Below, in pieces: positions 1 to 5,848 of a stretch of DNA of 5,848 bases. The stretch covers positions 1-5,848 of the forward strand of contig JAMWBP010000050.1 in assembly GCA_023819365.1 (NCBI GenBank). Reading direction: 5' to 3'. Position 1 is the first letter of the stretch. Each line of letters starts with the position of its first letter. The position numbers and the translations under genes were made by a program. The stretch comes from Candidatus Omnitrophota bacterium. Its GTDB lineage: Bacteria; Ratteibacteria; UBA8468; B48-G9; JAFGKM01. Below the pieces are notes generated by a model, which was not told the DNA's origin, did not search any database, and saw nothing but the letters and a program-made list of their open reading frames with translations.

Positions 1-393
1 GGACAGAATGCAAAAATAGTAGTTATTTCAAGAGATAGCGCTTCAGGCACATTTGAGGCATTCAACGAACTTGCTCTTGGCGGTGCAAAGGTAAGGCAGG
101 ATGCACTTATGCAGGCATCAAACCAGGCAATTGCGACAGTAGTATCTCAGACACCTGCGGCTATTGGGTATGTAGGAATTGGTTATCTTTCCGAATCAGT
201 AAAAGTAGTCGCCATAGATGGTGTCTATCCTTCAAAGAAAACAGTCATTTCAAAAGAATATAAATACGCAAGGCCGCTTTTTATGTACACAAACGGTGAA
301 CCTAAGGGAGTCGTAAAAAAATATATTGATTTTGTAACAAGTAAAGAAGGACAAACAATTGTAGAGGAAACAGGTTTCATAGGGTTAAAGTAA
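1..393 (+). CDS. pstS: PstS phosphate-binding protein of the Pst ABC transporter, C-terminal 130 residues (5' truncated by window edge)
   Basis: This is the end of the extracytoplasmic phosphate receptor that delivers phosphate to the PstCA channel. The frame is open from base 1, so the start, signal peptide and N-terminal lobe lie outside the window. An internal ATG at 109 is not the start, because strongly family-like sequence lies upstream of it. The phosphate-binding loop reads S-R-D-S-A-S-G-T (bases 28-51). Its Arg and the Ser-Gly-Thr four residues later match the spacing of R135 and S139-G140-T141 in E. coli PstS, from family knowledge. The segment PAAIGYVGIGYL (bases 154-189) and the end RPLFMYTNGEPKG...YIDFVTSKEGQ...GFIGL are typical of PstS C-termini. 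The gene ends with TAA at 391-393, and a stem-loop follows within 9 bp. The gene is the first one visible in a pst operon, which supports the call. Confidence 0.95.
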   Translation, partial: GQNAKIVVISRDSASGTFEAFNELALGGAKVRQDALMQASNQAIATVVSQTPAAIGYVGIGYLSESVKVVAIDGVYPSKKTVISKEYKYARPLFMYTNGEPKGVVKKYIDFVTSKEGQTIVEETGFIGLK

Positions 394-401
394 AAATATC
401 A

Positions 402-430
402 GGGAGAGGCGGAAGTTTTCCGCCTCTCCC
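402..430 (+). promoter_or_regulatory. GC-rich stem-loop after pstS, possible attenuator or mRNA-stabilising hairpin
   Basis: Bases 402-412 (GGGAGAGGCGG) pair perfectly with 420-430 (CCGCCTCTCCC). An added A413-T419 pair makes a 12-bp stem with a 5-nt loop. It starts 9 bp after the pstS stop. No U-run follows on the + strand (the next bases are AAGATGTTGT), so it is not a canonical intrinsic terminator for pstS and should be leaky at most. On the - strand the stem is followed by TGATATTTTTA, but no - strand gene leads into it. By analogy with hairpins after other binding-protein genes (for example malE-malF), it may protect the pstS mRNA 3' end and lower expression of downstream genes. The structure is seen directly; the role is inferred. 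Confidence 0.7.
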
Positions 431-465
431 AAGATGTTGTATAATAAATGAAATGGGACATTGTT

Positions 466-891
466 ATGAAAAAAAGAGTACTTTTTGTGTGTACGCATAA
501 TTCTGCAAGAAGCGTTATGGCTGAAGCATTCCTTAAAAATATGGCTGGAGACAGATATGAAGTTGAAAGTGCTGGGCTTGAACCTGGTATACTCAATCCC
601 CTTGTAGTAGAAGTAATGAAAGAAGAAGGTATTGATATCTCTGATAAAAAACCTCAAAGTGTATTTGATTTATATAAACAGGGACGCAGATATCATTATG
701 TTATTACTGTATGTGACGCATCACAGTCAGCAAAATGTCCTATTTTTCCTTCAGCACTTGAAACTATACACTGGAGTTTTCCTGACCCTGCGAGTTTTGA
801 AGGTTCTCAAAAGGAAAAACTTGAACAGACAAGAAAAGTACGGGATGCTATAAAAAGTAAAATAGAAGATTGGATAAAAGATAAAAAGTGA
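466..891 (+). CDS. arsC: Arsenate reductase, low-molecular-weight phosphatase fold, thioredoxin-coupled type (ArsC)
   Basis: A 141-residue cytoplasmic protein predicted to reduce arsenate to arsenite, the form exported by arsenite pumps. Residues 5-20 read VLFVCTHNSARSVMAE, with the phosphatase-fold P-loop C-X5-R (C9, R15). The further cysteines C83 and C91, in VCDASQSAKCPIF, are the pair that forms the disulfide relay in ArsC. Plain low-molecular-weight tyrosine phosphatases lack this pair. D107 in the FPDPAS motif is the expected general acid. Length is normal for the family. The ATG at 466 is chosen because family proteins begin M-K-K-x-V-L-F-V-C; an in-frame ATG at 448 would add six unsupported residues (MKWDIV). 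GGGA at 455-458 is a weak ribosome site for 466, and a TATAAT at 440-445 has no good -35 partner. The gene lies between pstS and pstC, ending 8 bp before pstC, so it is probably co-transcribed. A role in phosphotyrosine removal is less likely. Confidence 0.88.
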   Translation: MKKRVLFVCTHNSARSVMAEAFLKNMAGDRYEVESAGLEPGILNPLVVEVMKEEGIDISDKKPQSVFDLYKQGRRYHYVITVCDASQSAKCPIFPSALETIHWSFPDPASFEGSQKEKLEQTRKVRDAIKSKIEDWIKDKK

Positions 892-899
892 TTATGTAA

Positions 900-1784
900 A
901 TGCATAGAGTAAGAGAAAATATCTACAAATGGGTTTTCGCAATAATGGCTTTTGCCTCTATTATTTTTCTGGTAGGCATAACCATCACACTAATTACTCA
1001 GAGTTTTCCATTATTCAGGGAAATTCCAGTGAAAAGTTTTCTATTAGGAAAGGCGTGGTATCCAACATACGACCCTCCTGAATTCGGAACTTTTCCACTG
1101 GTAGCGGCCTCTGTATTTGTAACTTTCGGCGCATTACTTGTATGTGTACCATTAGGTATAGGTAGCGCCCTATATATGAACGAAATTGCAGGTTACCGGC
1201 AAAAATCACTACTTAAACCACTCATAGAAATACTTGCCAGCATACCATCGGTTGTTTATGGTTTTTTCGGTATGGTTATTGTAGCACCTTTTATACAAAA
1301 AGTTTTCAATCTCCCTACAGGACTAACTGCATTTACTGGCAGCATCGTACTTGGAATAATGGCAACACCAACAGTAGCCAGTATAGCTGAGGACGCTCTA
1401 AGTTTCGTACCGAAAAGTTTCAGGGAAGCATCACTTGCTGTGGGAGCCAACCGCTGGCAAACACTCATAAAGGTTGTAATACCTTCAGCTGGCTCAGGTA
1501 TATCAACCGCTGTTATCCTTGGAATAAGCCGTGCCATAGGGGAAACGATGACAGTACTTATGGTTACAGGTGGTGCAGCAATTATTCCAAAATCATTTTT
1601 CCAACCGGTAAGACCTATGACATCTACAATTGCGGCTGAAATGGGAGAAGCGGTTTTTGGAGGGCTTCATTATAATGCTCTTTTCGCAATAGGACTTGTA
1701 TTGTTTATCATAACCCTTTTTTTTAATATCCTTGCTGAATTCATTAGCAACAGGTATCGGTTAAAACTGGGGGCAGGCAGGTGA
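900..1784 (+). CDS. pstC: Phosphate ABC transporter permease PstC
   Basis: One of the two inner-membrane channel subunits of the Pst importer, 294 residues, near the usual family length. Hydrophobic segments that could span the membrane lie at about 12-34, 66-92, 110-132, 142-164, 197-225 and 258-283, giving the six expected helices. The cytoplasmic coupling loop (EAA-type) reads R-E-A-S-L-A-V-G-A-N-R-W-Q-T around residues 175-188 and docks on PstB. The motif RAIGETMTVLMVTGG (211-225) is characteristic of PstC; the Arg and Glu in RAIGE are conserved across PstC and PstA and are implicated in phosphate passage in E. coli. The segment between helices 1 and 2 (FLLGKAWYPTYDPPEFG, 47-63) is the typical external loop. 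The start is ATG 900; an ATG at 894 is followed at once by a stop. No strong ribosome site is visible, so translation may rely on coupling to arsC, which ends 8 bp upstream. Confidence 0.96.
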   Translation: MHRVRENIYKWVFAIMAFASIIFLVGITITLITQSFPLFREIPVKSFLLGKAWYPTYDPPEFGTFPLVAASVFVTFGALLVCVPLGIGSALYMNEIAGYRQKSLLKPLIEILASIPSVVYGFFGMVIVAPFIQKVFNLPTGLTAFTGSIVLGIMATPTVASIAEDALSFVPKSFREASLAVGANRWQTLIKVVIPSAGSGISTAVILGISRAIGETMTVLMVTGGAAIIPKSFFQPVRPMTSTIAAEMGEAVFGGLHYNALFAIGLVLFIITLFFNILAEFISNRYRLKLGAGR

Positions 1785-2635
1785 AAAAAAGCAATATATC
1801 TCAAAAAATAGGATTTTTTGTAATTTCTCTGTGCTTGATAGCCACACTATTCTTCCTGGGAACAATACTCTATTTCATAACAGTTAGAGGAATACGCTCT
1901 ATCTCCTGGGAATTCCTTACAAAACCTCCGTCAGGAGGAATGACCGAAGGTGGGGTATCTCCTGCCATATTAGGAACGTTTTACCTTACAATTGGAGCAA
2001 TACTCTTCGCTTTGCCACTAGGACTTGCTTGTGCTATATACCTTACGGAATACACACCTAAAAATATAGTAGTAAAAATTTTGCGTATAAGTATCAACAA
2101 TCTTGCAGGAGTTCCTTCTGTGGTCTTCGGACTTTTCGGGCTGGCTGTATTCGTAAAATTCTTCAACTTTGGTGTATCAATATTATCAGGTTCTCTAACA
2201 CTTGGTATTCTTATACTGCCGGGTATAATATCTGCCTCTCAGGAAGCATTAACAGCCATACCACAGTCATTAAGGGAAGCATCCCTTGCCCTTGGGGCTT
2301 CAAAGTGGCAGACCATAAGAAAGATAGTTCTTCCATCTTCTATGCCTGGTATACTTACAGGTGTTATTTTGAGTATAGGACGGGCAGCAGGAGAAACCGC
2401 CCCCATAATATTTACTGCTGCTGTCTTTTATATGCATGGCTATCCTAAATCTATTTTCTCTGAAGTGATGGCGCTTCCATATCATATCTACGGGCTTATG
2501 ACTGAAGGTACATCTCCGGAAAAACAGACACAGATTGCTTATGGATGTGCATTAATACTTATGTTCTTTGTACTTTTACTATCAGCAATAGCGATATATT
2601 TCAGGCAGAAACAAAGGAGAGTTCAACATGGATAA
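1781..2635 (+). CDS. pstA: Phosphate ABC transporter permease PstA
   Basis: The second channel subunit of the Pst importer, 284 residues, partner of PstC in the inner membrane. Hydrophobic segments lie at about 10-34, 63-88, 106-128, 134-156, 187-215 and 250-274. The EAA-type coupling loop [14 protein letters not shown] (165-178) closely resembles the PstC loop, reflecting the common ancestry of the two subunits. The motif [14 protein letters not shown] (201-214) is the PstA signature; PstC has RAIGETMTVLM at the same place, which separates the two. An external loop [17 protein letters not shown] (42-58) is also typical of PstA. The start is GTG at 1781, whose GTGA overlaps the pstC stop (TGA 1782-1784). 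This 4-bp overlap and a purine-rich GGGGGCAGGCAG just upstream favour translational coupling. The 3' end overlaps pstB by 8 bp. Confidence 0.96.
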   Translation: MKKSNISQKIGFFVISLCLIATLFFLGTILYFITVRGIRSISWEFLTKPPSGGMTEGGVSPAILGTFYLTIGAILFALPLGLACAIYLTEYTPKNIVVKILRISINNLAGVPSVVFGLFGLAVFVKFFNFGVSILSGSLTLGILILPGIISASQEALTAIPQSLREASLALGASKWQTIRKIVLPSSMPGILTGVILSIGRAAGETAPIIFTAAVFYMHGYPKSIFSEVMALPYHIYGLMTEGTSPEKQTQIAYGCALILMFFVLLLSAIAIYFRQKQRRVQHG

Positions 2636-3389
2636 TGTGGTACATATAAAAGTATCAAAAGTTAATTTTTTCTATGGAAAAACACATGTTCTTAAAAATA
2701 TCAGTATGGATATATATAAAAACAAGGTCACAGCCATAATAGGACCTTCGGGCTGTGGAAAATCCACATTTATACGACTATTCAACAGAATGAACGACCT
2801 TATTCCAAACACAAAAGTAGAAGGCCATATATACCTTGATGGAGAAGATATCTTGTTGACAAAAACAGATGTGGTTAACCTCAGGAGAAAGGTTGGTATG
2901 GTATTCCAGAAACCTAATCCCTTTCCGAAAAGCATATTCAGAAATATCAGTTATGGACTGGAAGTAAATAACATAAAAGACAGAAAATTTATTGAAGAGA
3001 GAGTAATTGAATCATTAAAAAAAGCAGCCCTATGGGAAGAGGTTAAGGGCCGTCTAAATGATAACGCCCTTATGCTGTCAGGTGGACAGCAACAGCGACT
3101 CTGCATTGCACGCTGCCTTACCGTTGAACCAGAGGTAATTTTATTTGATGAGCCCTGTGCAAGCCTTGACCCAATATCCACGAAAAAAATAGAAGAACTG
3201 ATAACAGAACTTAAGAAAAACTATACGATTGTCATCGTTACACACAATATGCAGCAGGCGGCCAGGATTTCCGATTATACAGCATTTCTATATCTCGGGG
3301 AACTCGTTGAGTATGGTATAACTGAAAAACTTTTCACAGTGCCGGAGAATCCGAAGACAGAAGAATACCTCTCAGGCAAATTTGGTTGA
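2628..3389 (+). CDS. pstB: Phosphate ABC transporter ATP-binding protein PstB
   Basis: The cytoplasmic ATPase that powers the PstCA channel, 253 residues and full length. All nucleotide-binding motifs are present: Walker [10 protein letters not shown] (39-47), Q-loop Gln94 in [10 protein letters not shown], signature LSGGQQQR (150-157), Walker B ending in ILFDEP with catalytic Glu175, D-loop ASLD (178-181), and H-loop His206 in [10 protein letters not shown]. The stretch [18 protein letters not shown] after the Q-loop is diagnostic of PstB among ABC ATPases, as is RMNDLIP (54-60) after Walker A. The start ATG 2628 lies inside the last codons of pstA and is served by a strong ribosome site AAAGGAGA at 2613-2620. 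Expression should therefore be matched to pstA. No key residue is missing. Confidence 0.97.
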   Translation: MDNVVHIKVSKVNFFYGKTHVLKNISMDIYKNKVTAIIGPSGCGKSTFIRLFNRMNDLIPNTKVEGHIYLDGEDILLTKTDVVNLRRKVGMVFQKPNPFPKSIFRNISYGLEVNNIKDRKFIEERVIESLKKAALWEEVKGRLNDNALMLSGGQQQRLCIARCLTVEPEVILFDEPCASLDPISTKKIEELITELKKNYTIVIVTHNMQQAARISDYTAFLYLGELVEYGITEKLFTVPENPKTEEYLSGKFG

Positions 3390-3410
3390 TGTAAAATAAT
3401 TCAATATAAT
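3382..3410 (+). promoter_or_regulatory. Possible internal promoter ahead of phoU
   Basis: A perfect -10 hexamer TATAAT (3405-3410) lies 17 bp downstream of TTGGTT (3382-3387), a partial match to TTGACA that overlaps the pstB stop codon. This would start RNA about 50 bases before the phoU ATG. The region is very AT-rich, so a chance match is quite possible. The 76-bp pstB-phoU gap, the longest in the operon, leaves room for independent phoU expression. No Pho box (paired CTGTCA-like direct repeats) was recognised here. Confidence 0.25.
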
Positions 3411-3465
3411 ATATAGTTGTCTGTAAATTATAGGGAAAACCCGGATTAGGGTAAAGGAGAATAAA

Positions 3466-4122
3466 ATGATAGAACAGGATATAAATACACTGAAGGAAAG
3501 TATCGTAAGATATGCTTCTTTTGTAGCAAAGATGATAGAAGACAGCGTAGTAGGGCTTACTGAAAAAGACGAGGCACTTTTACAGAAAGTCATCAATGAA
3601 GATGAAACGAAAGCGAATGACCTTGAGATTGAACTGGATGAAACCTGTATTGAAATTATCGCCAAGTATGAGCCCAAAGCGAAAAATCTGCGTACAACAC
3701 TGATGATAATGAAGATAAATAATGACCTTGAAAGAATAGGTGATGAGGCAGTAAACATAGCGGAAAGCGCATTATTCCTCATAAAAAGGCCTTCAGTGAA
3801 ACGACTTATAGATATACCACGTATGGCAGATATAAGCATTGGAATGCTAAAAGATAGCATTACTGCTTTTGTAAACAGCGATGTAGGCCTTGCCAGAGAA
3901 ATATGTGTGAGAGACAATATGGTTGATGACCTGCGAGACCAGGTTATACGAGAACTTATCACATATATGACATCTGACCCATCAACTATTGAGCGGGCAC
4001 TTCATCTTATGAGGATTGCAAGGTCACTTGAAAGGGTAGCCGACCTCTCCACAAACTTCTGCGAGGATATAGTTTTTATGGTGGAAGGGAAAGTTATCAA
4101 ACACCACTACGATGAGAAGTAA
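3466..4122 (+). CDS. phoU: Phosphate signalling and transport regulator PhoU
   Basis: A 218-residue all-helical cytoplasmic protein that, in studied bacteria, links the Pst transporter to the phosphate-sensing kinase and restrains phosphate uptake. Two PhoU domains can be seen. The first contains NNDLERIGDEAVNIAE (85-100) and the second RIARSLERVADLSTNFCEDIVFM (183-205). Each carries the paired acidic metal-binding pattern E-R-x-x-D, seen as LERIGDE and LERVADL. Length is normal for the family (about 215-240). The start ATG 3466 is fixed by a strong ribosome site AAAGGAGA at 3453-3460. The gene is last in the pst operon, its usual place. It ends at TAA 4120-4122, one base before the inverted-repeat element begins. 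No phoR or phoB gene is in the window, so the signalling partner is not visible. Confidence 0.95.
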   Translation: MIEQDINTLKESIVRYASFVAKMIEDSVVGLTEKDEALLQKVINEDETKANDLEIELDETCIEIIAKYEPKAKNLRTTLMIMKINNDLERIGDEAVNIAESALFLIKRPSVKRLIDIPRMADISIGMLKDSITAFVNSDVGLAREICVRDNMVDDLRDQVIRELITYMTSDPSTIERALHLMRIARSLERVADLSTNFCEDIVFMVEGKVIKHHYDEK

Positions 4123-4123
4123 G

Positions 4124-4265
4124 AAAAGGGGACGGTTCTATTTTTCTCTCTTTTTGTTATTTTTCCGATATCCTTTTCTCCTGAGCACTACTTGATTTTC
4201 CAGATAAGCAGGTTGTGCTTGGTATACTCACATCCTATATGTTAAAAATAGAACCGTCCCCTTTT
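4124..4265. repeat. REPIN/MITE-like element: 142 bp bounded by a perfect 22-bp inverted repeat, between convergent genes
   Basis: The arm at 4124-4145 (AAAA followed by GGGGACGGTTCTATTTTT) is the exact reverse complement of 4244-4265. All 22 positions match, and the match stops at both ends (4123/4266 and 4146/4243 do not pair). The 98-bp interior is pyrimidine-rich on its left side and contains a weaker hairpin at 4181-4222; it has no credible reading frame. The layout, two inverted copies of a short conserved word around a variable core, is that of REPINs, which are mobilised by separately encoded RAYT (Y1-type) transposases. I recall similar GGGGACGGTTC words near such transposases, but no search was done. 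Its fold, with GGGG pairing to CCCC followed by TTTT on either strand, could also stop transcription from both sides. No target-site duplication is visible. Confidence 0.75.
4181..4222. other. Imperfect hairpin inside the inverted-repeat element
   Basis: Bases 4181-4194 (CTGAGCACTACTTG) pair with 4209-4222 (CAGGTTGTGCTTGG). In RNA this gives 13 of 14 pairs, three of them G-U, with one T-T mismatch (4189/4214) and a 14-nt loop. It is centred roughly in the element, so the whole element can fold as a long outer stem with a second stem inside. It may be part of the element's recognised structure or incidental. Confidence 0.4.
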
Positions 4266-5051
4266 AATAGCAAGCCCGACTACAAAAAATAAGCCGTAGA
4301 TACATATAATAAGCGGGGATGTGGGTAAATCAAAGTTATACGAAAGCCAGAATCCTGATATAACAGAAATTCCCGTAATAAATAAACTACCAGTTATGAT
4401 ACGGTTAACCGAGGTAAAAATTTTAAATGCGGTCATAGGCGGTATTATCATAGATGCAAAAACGAAAAGTAGTCCTGAGGTTCTTATAGATATACTTACA
4501 ATAATCCCTAACAGCAGATAAAATAGAAAATCGGCCAAAGTCCCTTCTATCCCTGAAGTAAGAGCCGTTTCTCTATCGTAAGAAATAAACACAAGAGCCC
4601 TGAAAAAATATAAGAAAAGTAATAATACAAAAATACCACCTAAGAGAGATATTACCAAATCGCCAGTAGTAACATATAGAAGATTTCCTGATGTTACATT
4701 GAATCCATGGACTTCCACCCGTGGATTTTTCGCTATAAGTATAGTTGTTAAGCCCGCACTAATAAGATATATAAAAGCCACAACTGTATCTTTTGGTATG
4801 TCTCTTTCAGTGTTGTACAGCCAGAAAAAAATACTAATGGTAACAGATAGAATAAAAGATGAAATGTACGGGTTTAAGCCCGCCATTAATCCCAGAACTA
4901 CGCCTAATCCTGCAATCTGAGATATCGCTATCCCTATGAAAACCATGCGCTTAAGAATAACAAAAAATCCCATAAGAGCACAGAGCAATCCACTTATCAG
5001 TCCTACCGCAAGACCAATCCATAAAAAGGGCTCTTGCCAGAAACTGAACAT
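4242..5051 (-). CDS. Metal-type ABC transporter permease, ABC-3 family (ZnuB/MntB/TroC-like)
   Basis: An inner-membrane channel subunit of 269 residues that probably imports a divalent metal (zinc, manganese or iron; not resolvable here). It is hydrophobic throughout, with about eight candidate helices. ABC-3 landmarks are GFFVILKRMVFIGIA (28-42) near the N-terminus, GNLLYVTTGDL (122-132), the conserved loop and helix RTSGLLFVFASMIIPPMTA (190-208) and YNFDLPTSPLII (238-249). The usual G-D-A-x-S-H motif is here G40-I-A-I-S-Q45, so the family's Asp and His are absent. The start ATG 5049-5051 is preceded by an AGGTGG ribosome site (complement of 5058-5063). The gene begins 17 bp after the ATP-binding gene, indicating one operon. 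The last seven residues, KRGRFYF, and the first base of the TAA stop are encoded by the right arm of the inverted repeat, so the native C-terminus was probably replaced. Confidence 0.88.
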   Translation of the reverse strand: MFSFWQEPFLWIGLAVGLISGLLCALMGFFVILKRMVFIGIAISQIAGLGVVLGLMAGLNPYISSFILSVTISIFFWLYNTERDIPKDTVVAFIYLISAGLTTILIAKNPRVEVHGFNVTSGNLLYVTTGDLVISLLGGIFVLLLFLYFFRALVFISYDRETALTSGIEGTLADFLFYLLLGIIVSISIRTSGLLFVFASMIIPPMTAFKIFTSVNRIITGSLFITGISVISGFWLSYNFDLPTSPLIICIYGLFFVVGLAIKRGRFYF

Positions 5052-5068
5052 TTTATACCACCTATACT

Positions 5069-5806
5069 TTATAATATTATTAACTGTTTGTTGTTAAAAA
5101 GACATATCTCAATGTCCATACCAAATATCTTTGAGAGAACTTCTGCTGAGAGTTCTTTTTTATGATAGACCCCGAAACATCTGTTGTCAGCAAAAAATAG
5201 AAATTTATCGGCATAGTTTATCACCTGGTTTAATTCGTGGCTTGCAAGAAGAACTGTCAATTGATATTCATGATGAAGTTTCAATATCAGGTCCAGTATT
5301 TCCTTCTTACCTTTTATATCCAGGTCTATTGTCGGTTCATCAAGAATCAGGATATCCGGCTCCAGAGATAATGCTCTTGCAATAATTACTCGCTGCTGTT
5401 GACCTCCTGAAAGATTATAAAATCTCTTGTTTGCAAGGTGTTCAATTCCACAGTATCTTAATGACTTTATTACTGTTTGACAGTCATTATCCGTATATCC
5501 GCGAAATGGTTTCCAGTAAAATGTGCGCATCATAAGAACTATCTCCATAACCGTAAACGGAAAAATGGTAGACAAAAAGTCCCTTTGCATACAGTAGCCG
5601 AATTTTATATCAGTGTACTTAATAATTTTCCCCTTTTTCAGTTTCAACAATCCCATAAGTGTTTTCAGAAAAGTAGTTTTACCCGTTCCATTAGGACCTA
5701 TTATTCCCAGAAAGTCACCTTTATTTATACTTAATGACACATCATTGAGTACTGTTATCTTCCTATAACCTAATTGAGCGTGCTCAAGTTCTAACAATTT
5801 TTCCAT
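5069..5806 (-). CDS. Metal-type ABC transporter ATP-binding protein (ZnuC/MntA-like)
   Basis: The cytoplasmic ATPase partner of the permease encoded 17 bp downstream, 245 residues and full length. Motifs in order are Walker A GPNGTGKTT (37-45), Q-loop Gln74 in YCMQRDF, signature LSGGQQQR (132-139), Walker B ending in ILILDEP with catalytic Glu157, D-loop IDLD (160-163), and H-loop His190 in LLASHELNQV. All residues needed for ATP hydrolysis are present. Family assignment rests on the overall pattern (LLELEHAQLGYRKITVLNDVSLSI at the start, broken here as residues 4-20 and 21-27) and on the adjacent ABC-3 permease. The start ATG 5804-5806 has purine-rich GGAG (complement of 5817-5820) and AGGA upstream as ribosome sites. 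Only 42 bp of upstream sequence is in the window, so a promoter or a preceding solute-binding-protein gene cannot be seen. The metal transported is unknown. Confidence 0.88.
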   Translation of the reverse strand: MEKLLELEHAQLGYRKITVLNDVSLSINKGDFLGIIGPNGTGKTTFLKTLMGLLKLKKGKIIKYTDIKFGYCMQRDFLSTIFPFTVMEIVLMMRTFYWKPFRGYTDNDCQTVIKSLRYCGIEHLANKRFYNLSGGQQQRVIIARALSLEPDILILDEPTIDLDIKGKKEILDLILKLHHEYQLTVLLASHELNQVINYADKFLFFADNRCFGVYHKKELSAEVLSKIFGMDIEICLFNNKQLIIL

Positions 5807-5848
5807 ATCCTATCATCTCCATCCTTGAAAATTACCTATTTTTCTCCT

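Noticed and set aside
440..445. TATAAT ahead of arsC as a -10 promoter element
   Set aside because: No acceptable -35 lies 16-18 bp upstream (the stem-loop occupies that space) and there is no TGn extension. It is kept only as a weak possibility in the arsC entry.
3433..3451. GGGAAAACCC and CCCGGATTAGGG as a regulatory hairpin before phoU
   Set aside because: The stems have only three pairs and compete with each other, which is too weak to call a structure.
3390..3465. A Pho box in the pstB-phoU gap (TTGTCTGTAAATT)
   Set aside because: There is only one vague half-site and no second CTGTCA-like repeat at the proper spacing.
3372..3962. A 196-codon open frame on the - strand opposite phoU
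   Set aside because: It is antisense to a clear PhoU coding sequence, is Ser/Ile/Phe-rich in the way reverse translations of helical genes often are, and has no recognisable domain.
4146..4243. A small gene inside the inverted-repeat element
   Set aside because: The 98-bp core has no start codon with a ribosome site leading into an open frame of useful length on either strand.
4321..4521. Open frames on the + strand inside the metal operon (4321-4521, 4699-4920, 5131-5385, 5477-5734)
   Set aside because: They lie opposite well-supported permease and ATPase genes and show no family motifs or ribosome sites.

Overview
This window is bacterial, compact and visibly AT-rich, with abundant ATA, AAA and AGA codons. 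It carries a phosphate-uptake operon on the + strand facing a metal-type ABC transporter operon on the - strand. I cannot name the organism. The sequences look like those of an environmental bacterium outside the well-studied model groups, and the repeat between the two operons resembles REP-type palindromes that I recall from genomes of uncultured phyla. That placement is inference, with low confidence.

Bases 1-4122 read pstS (3' part only) - stem-loop - arsC - pstC - pstA - pstB - phoU. PstS captures phosphate outside the membrane, PstC and PstA form the channel, PstB drives it with ATP, and PhoU is the cytoplasmic regulator linking transport to phosphate signalling. pstC/pstA overlap by 4 bp and pstA/pstB by 8 bp, which suggests translational coupling. 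A thioredoxin-type arsenate reductase with all three redox cysteines sits between pstS and pstC. Because Pst-type importers can admit arsenate, this gene probably detoxifies arsenate that enters with phosphate. A GC-rich stem-loop without a U-run follows pstS and may let pstS be expressed above the membrane genes.

Bases 4123-4241 separate two convergent genes. They lie almost wholly within a 142-bp element bounded by a perfect 22-bp inverted repeat (4124-4145 and 4244-4265), with a weaker hairpin inside. Its left end starts one base after the phoU stop. Its right end runs into the neighbouring permease gene and encodes that protein's last seven residues and the first base of its stop codon. 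It looks like a REPIN/MITE-type non-coding mobile element.

Bases 4242-5806 (- strand) hold a two-gene operon: an ATP-binding protein, then an ABC-3 family permease of the ZnuB/MntB/TroC type. The expected solute-binding protein is not in the window. The permease lacks the usual Asp/His pair of the family, so the metal cannot be assigned. No tRNA, rRNA, CRISPR array or transposase gene was seen.
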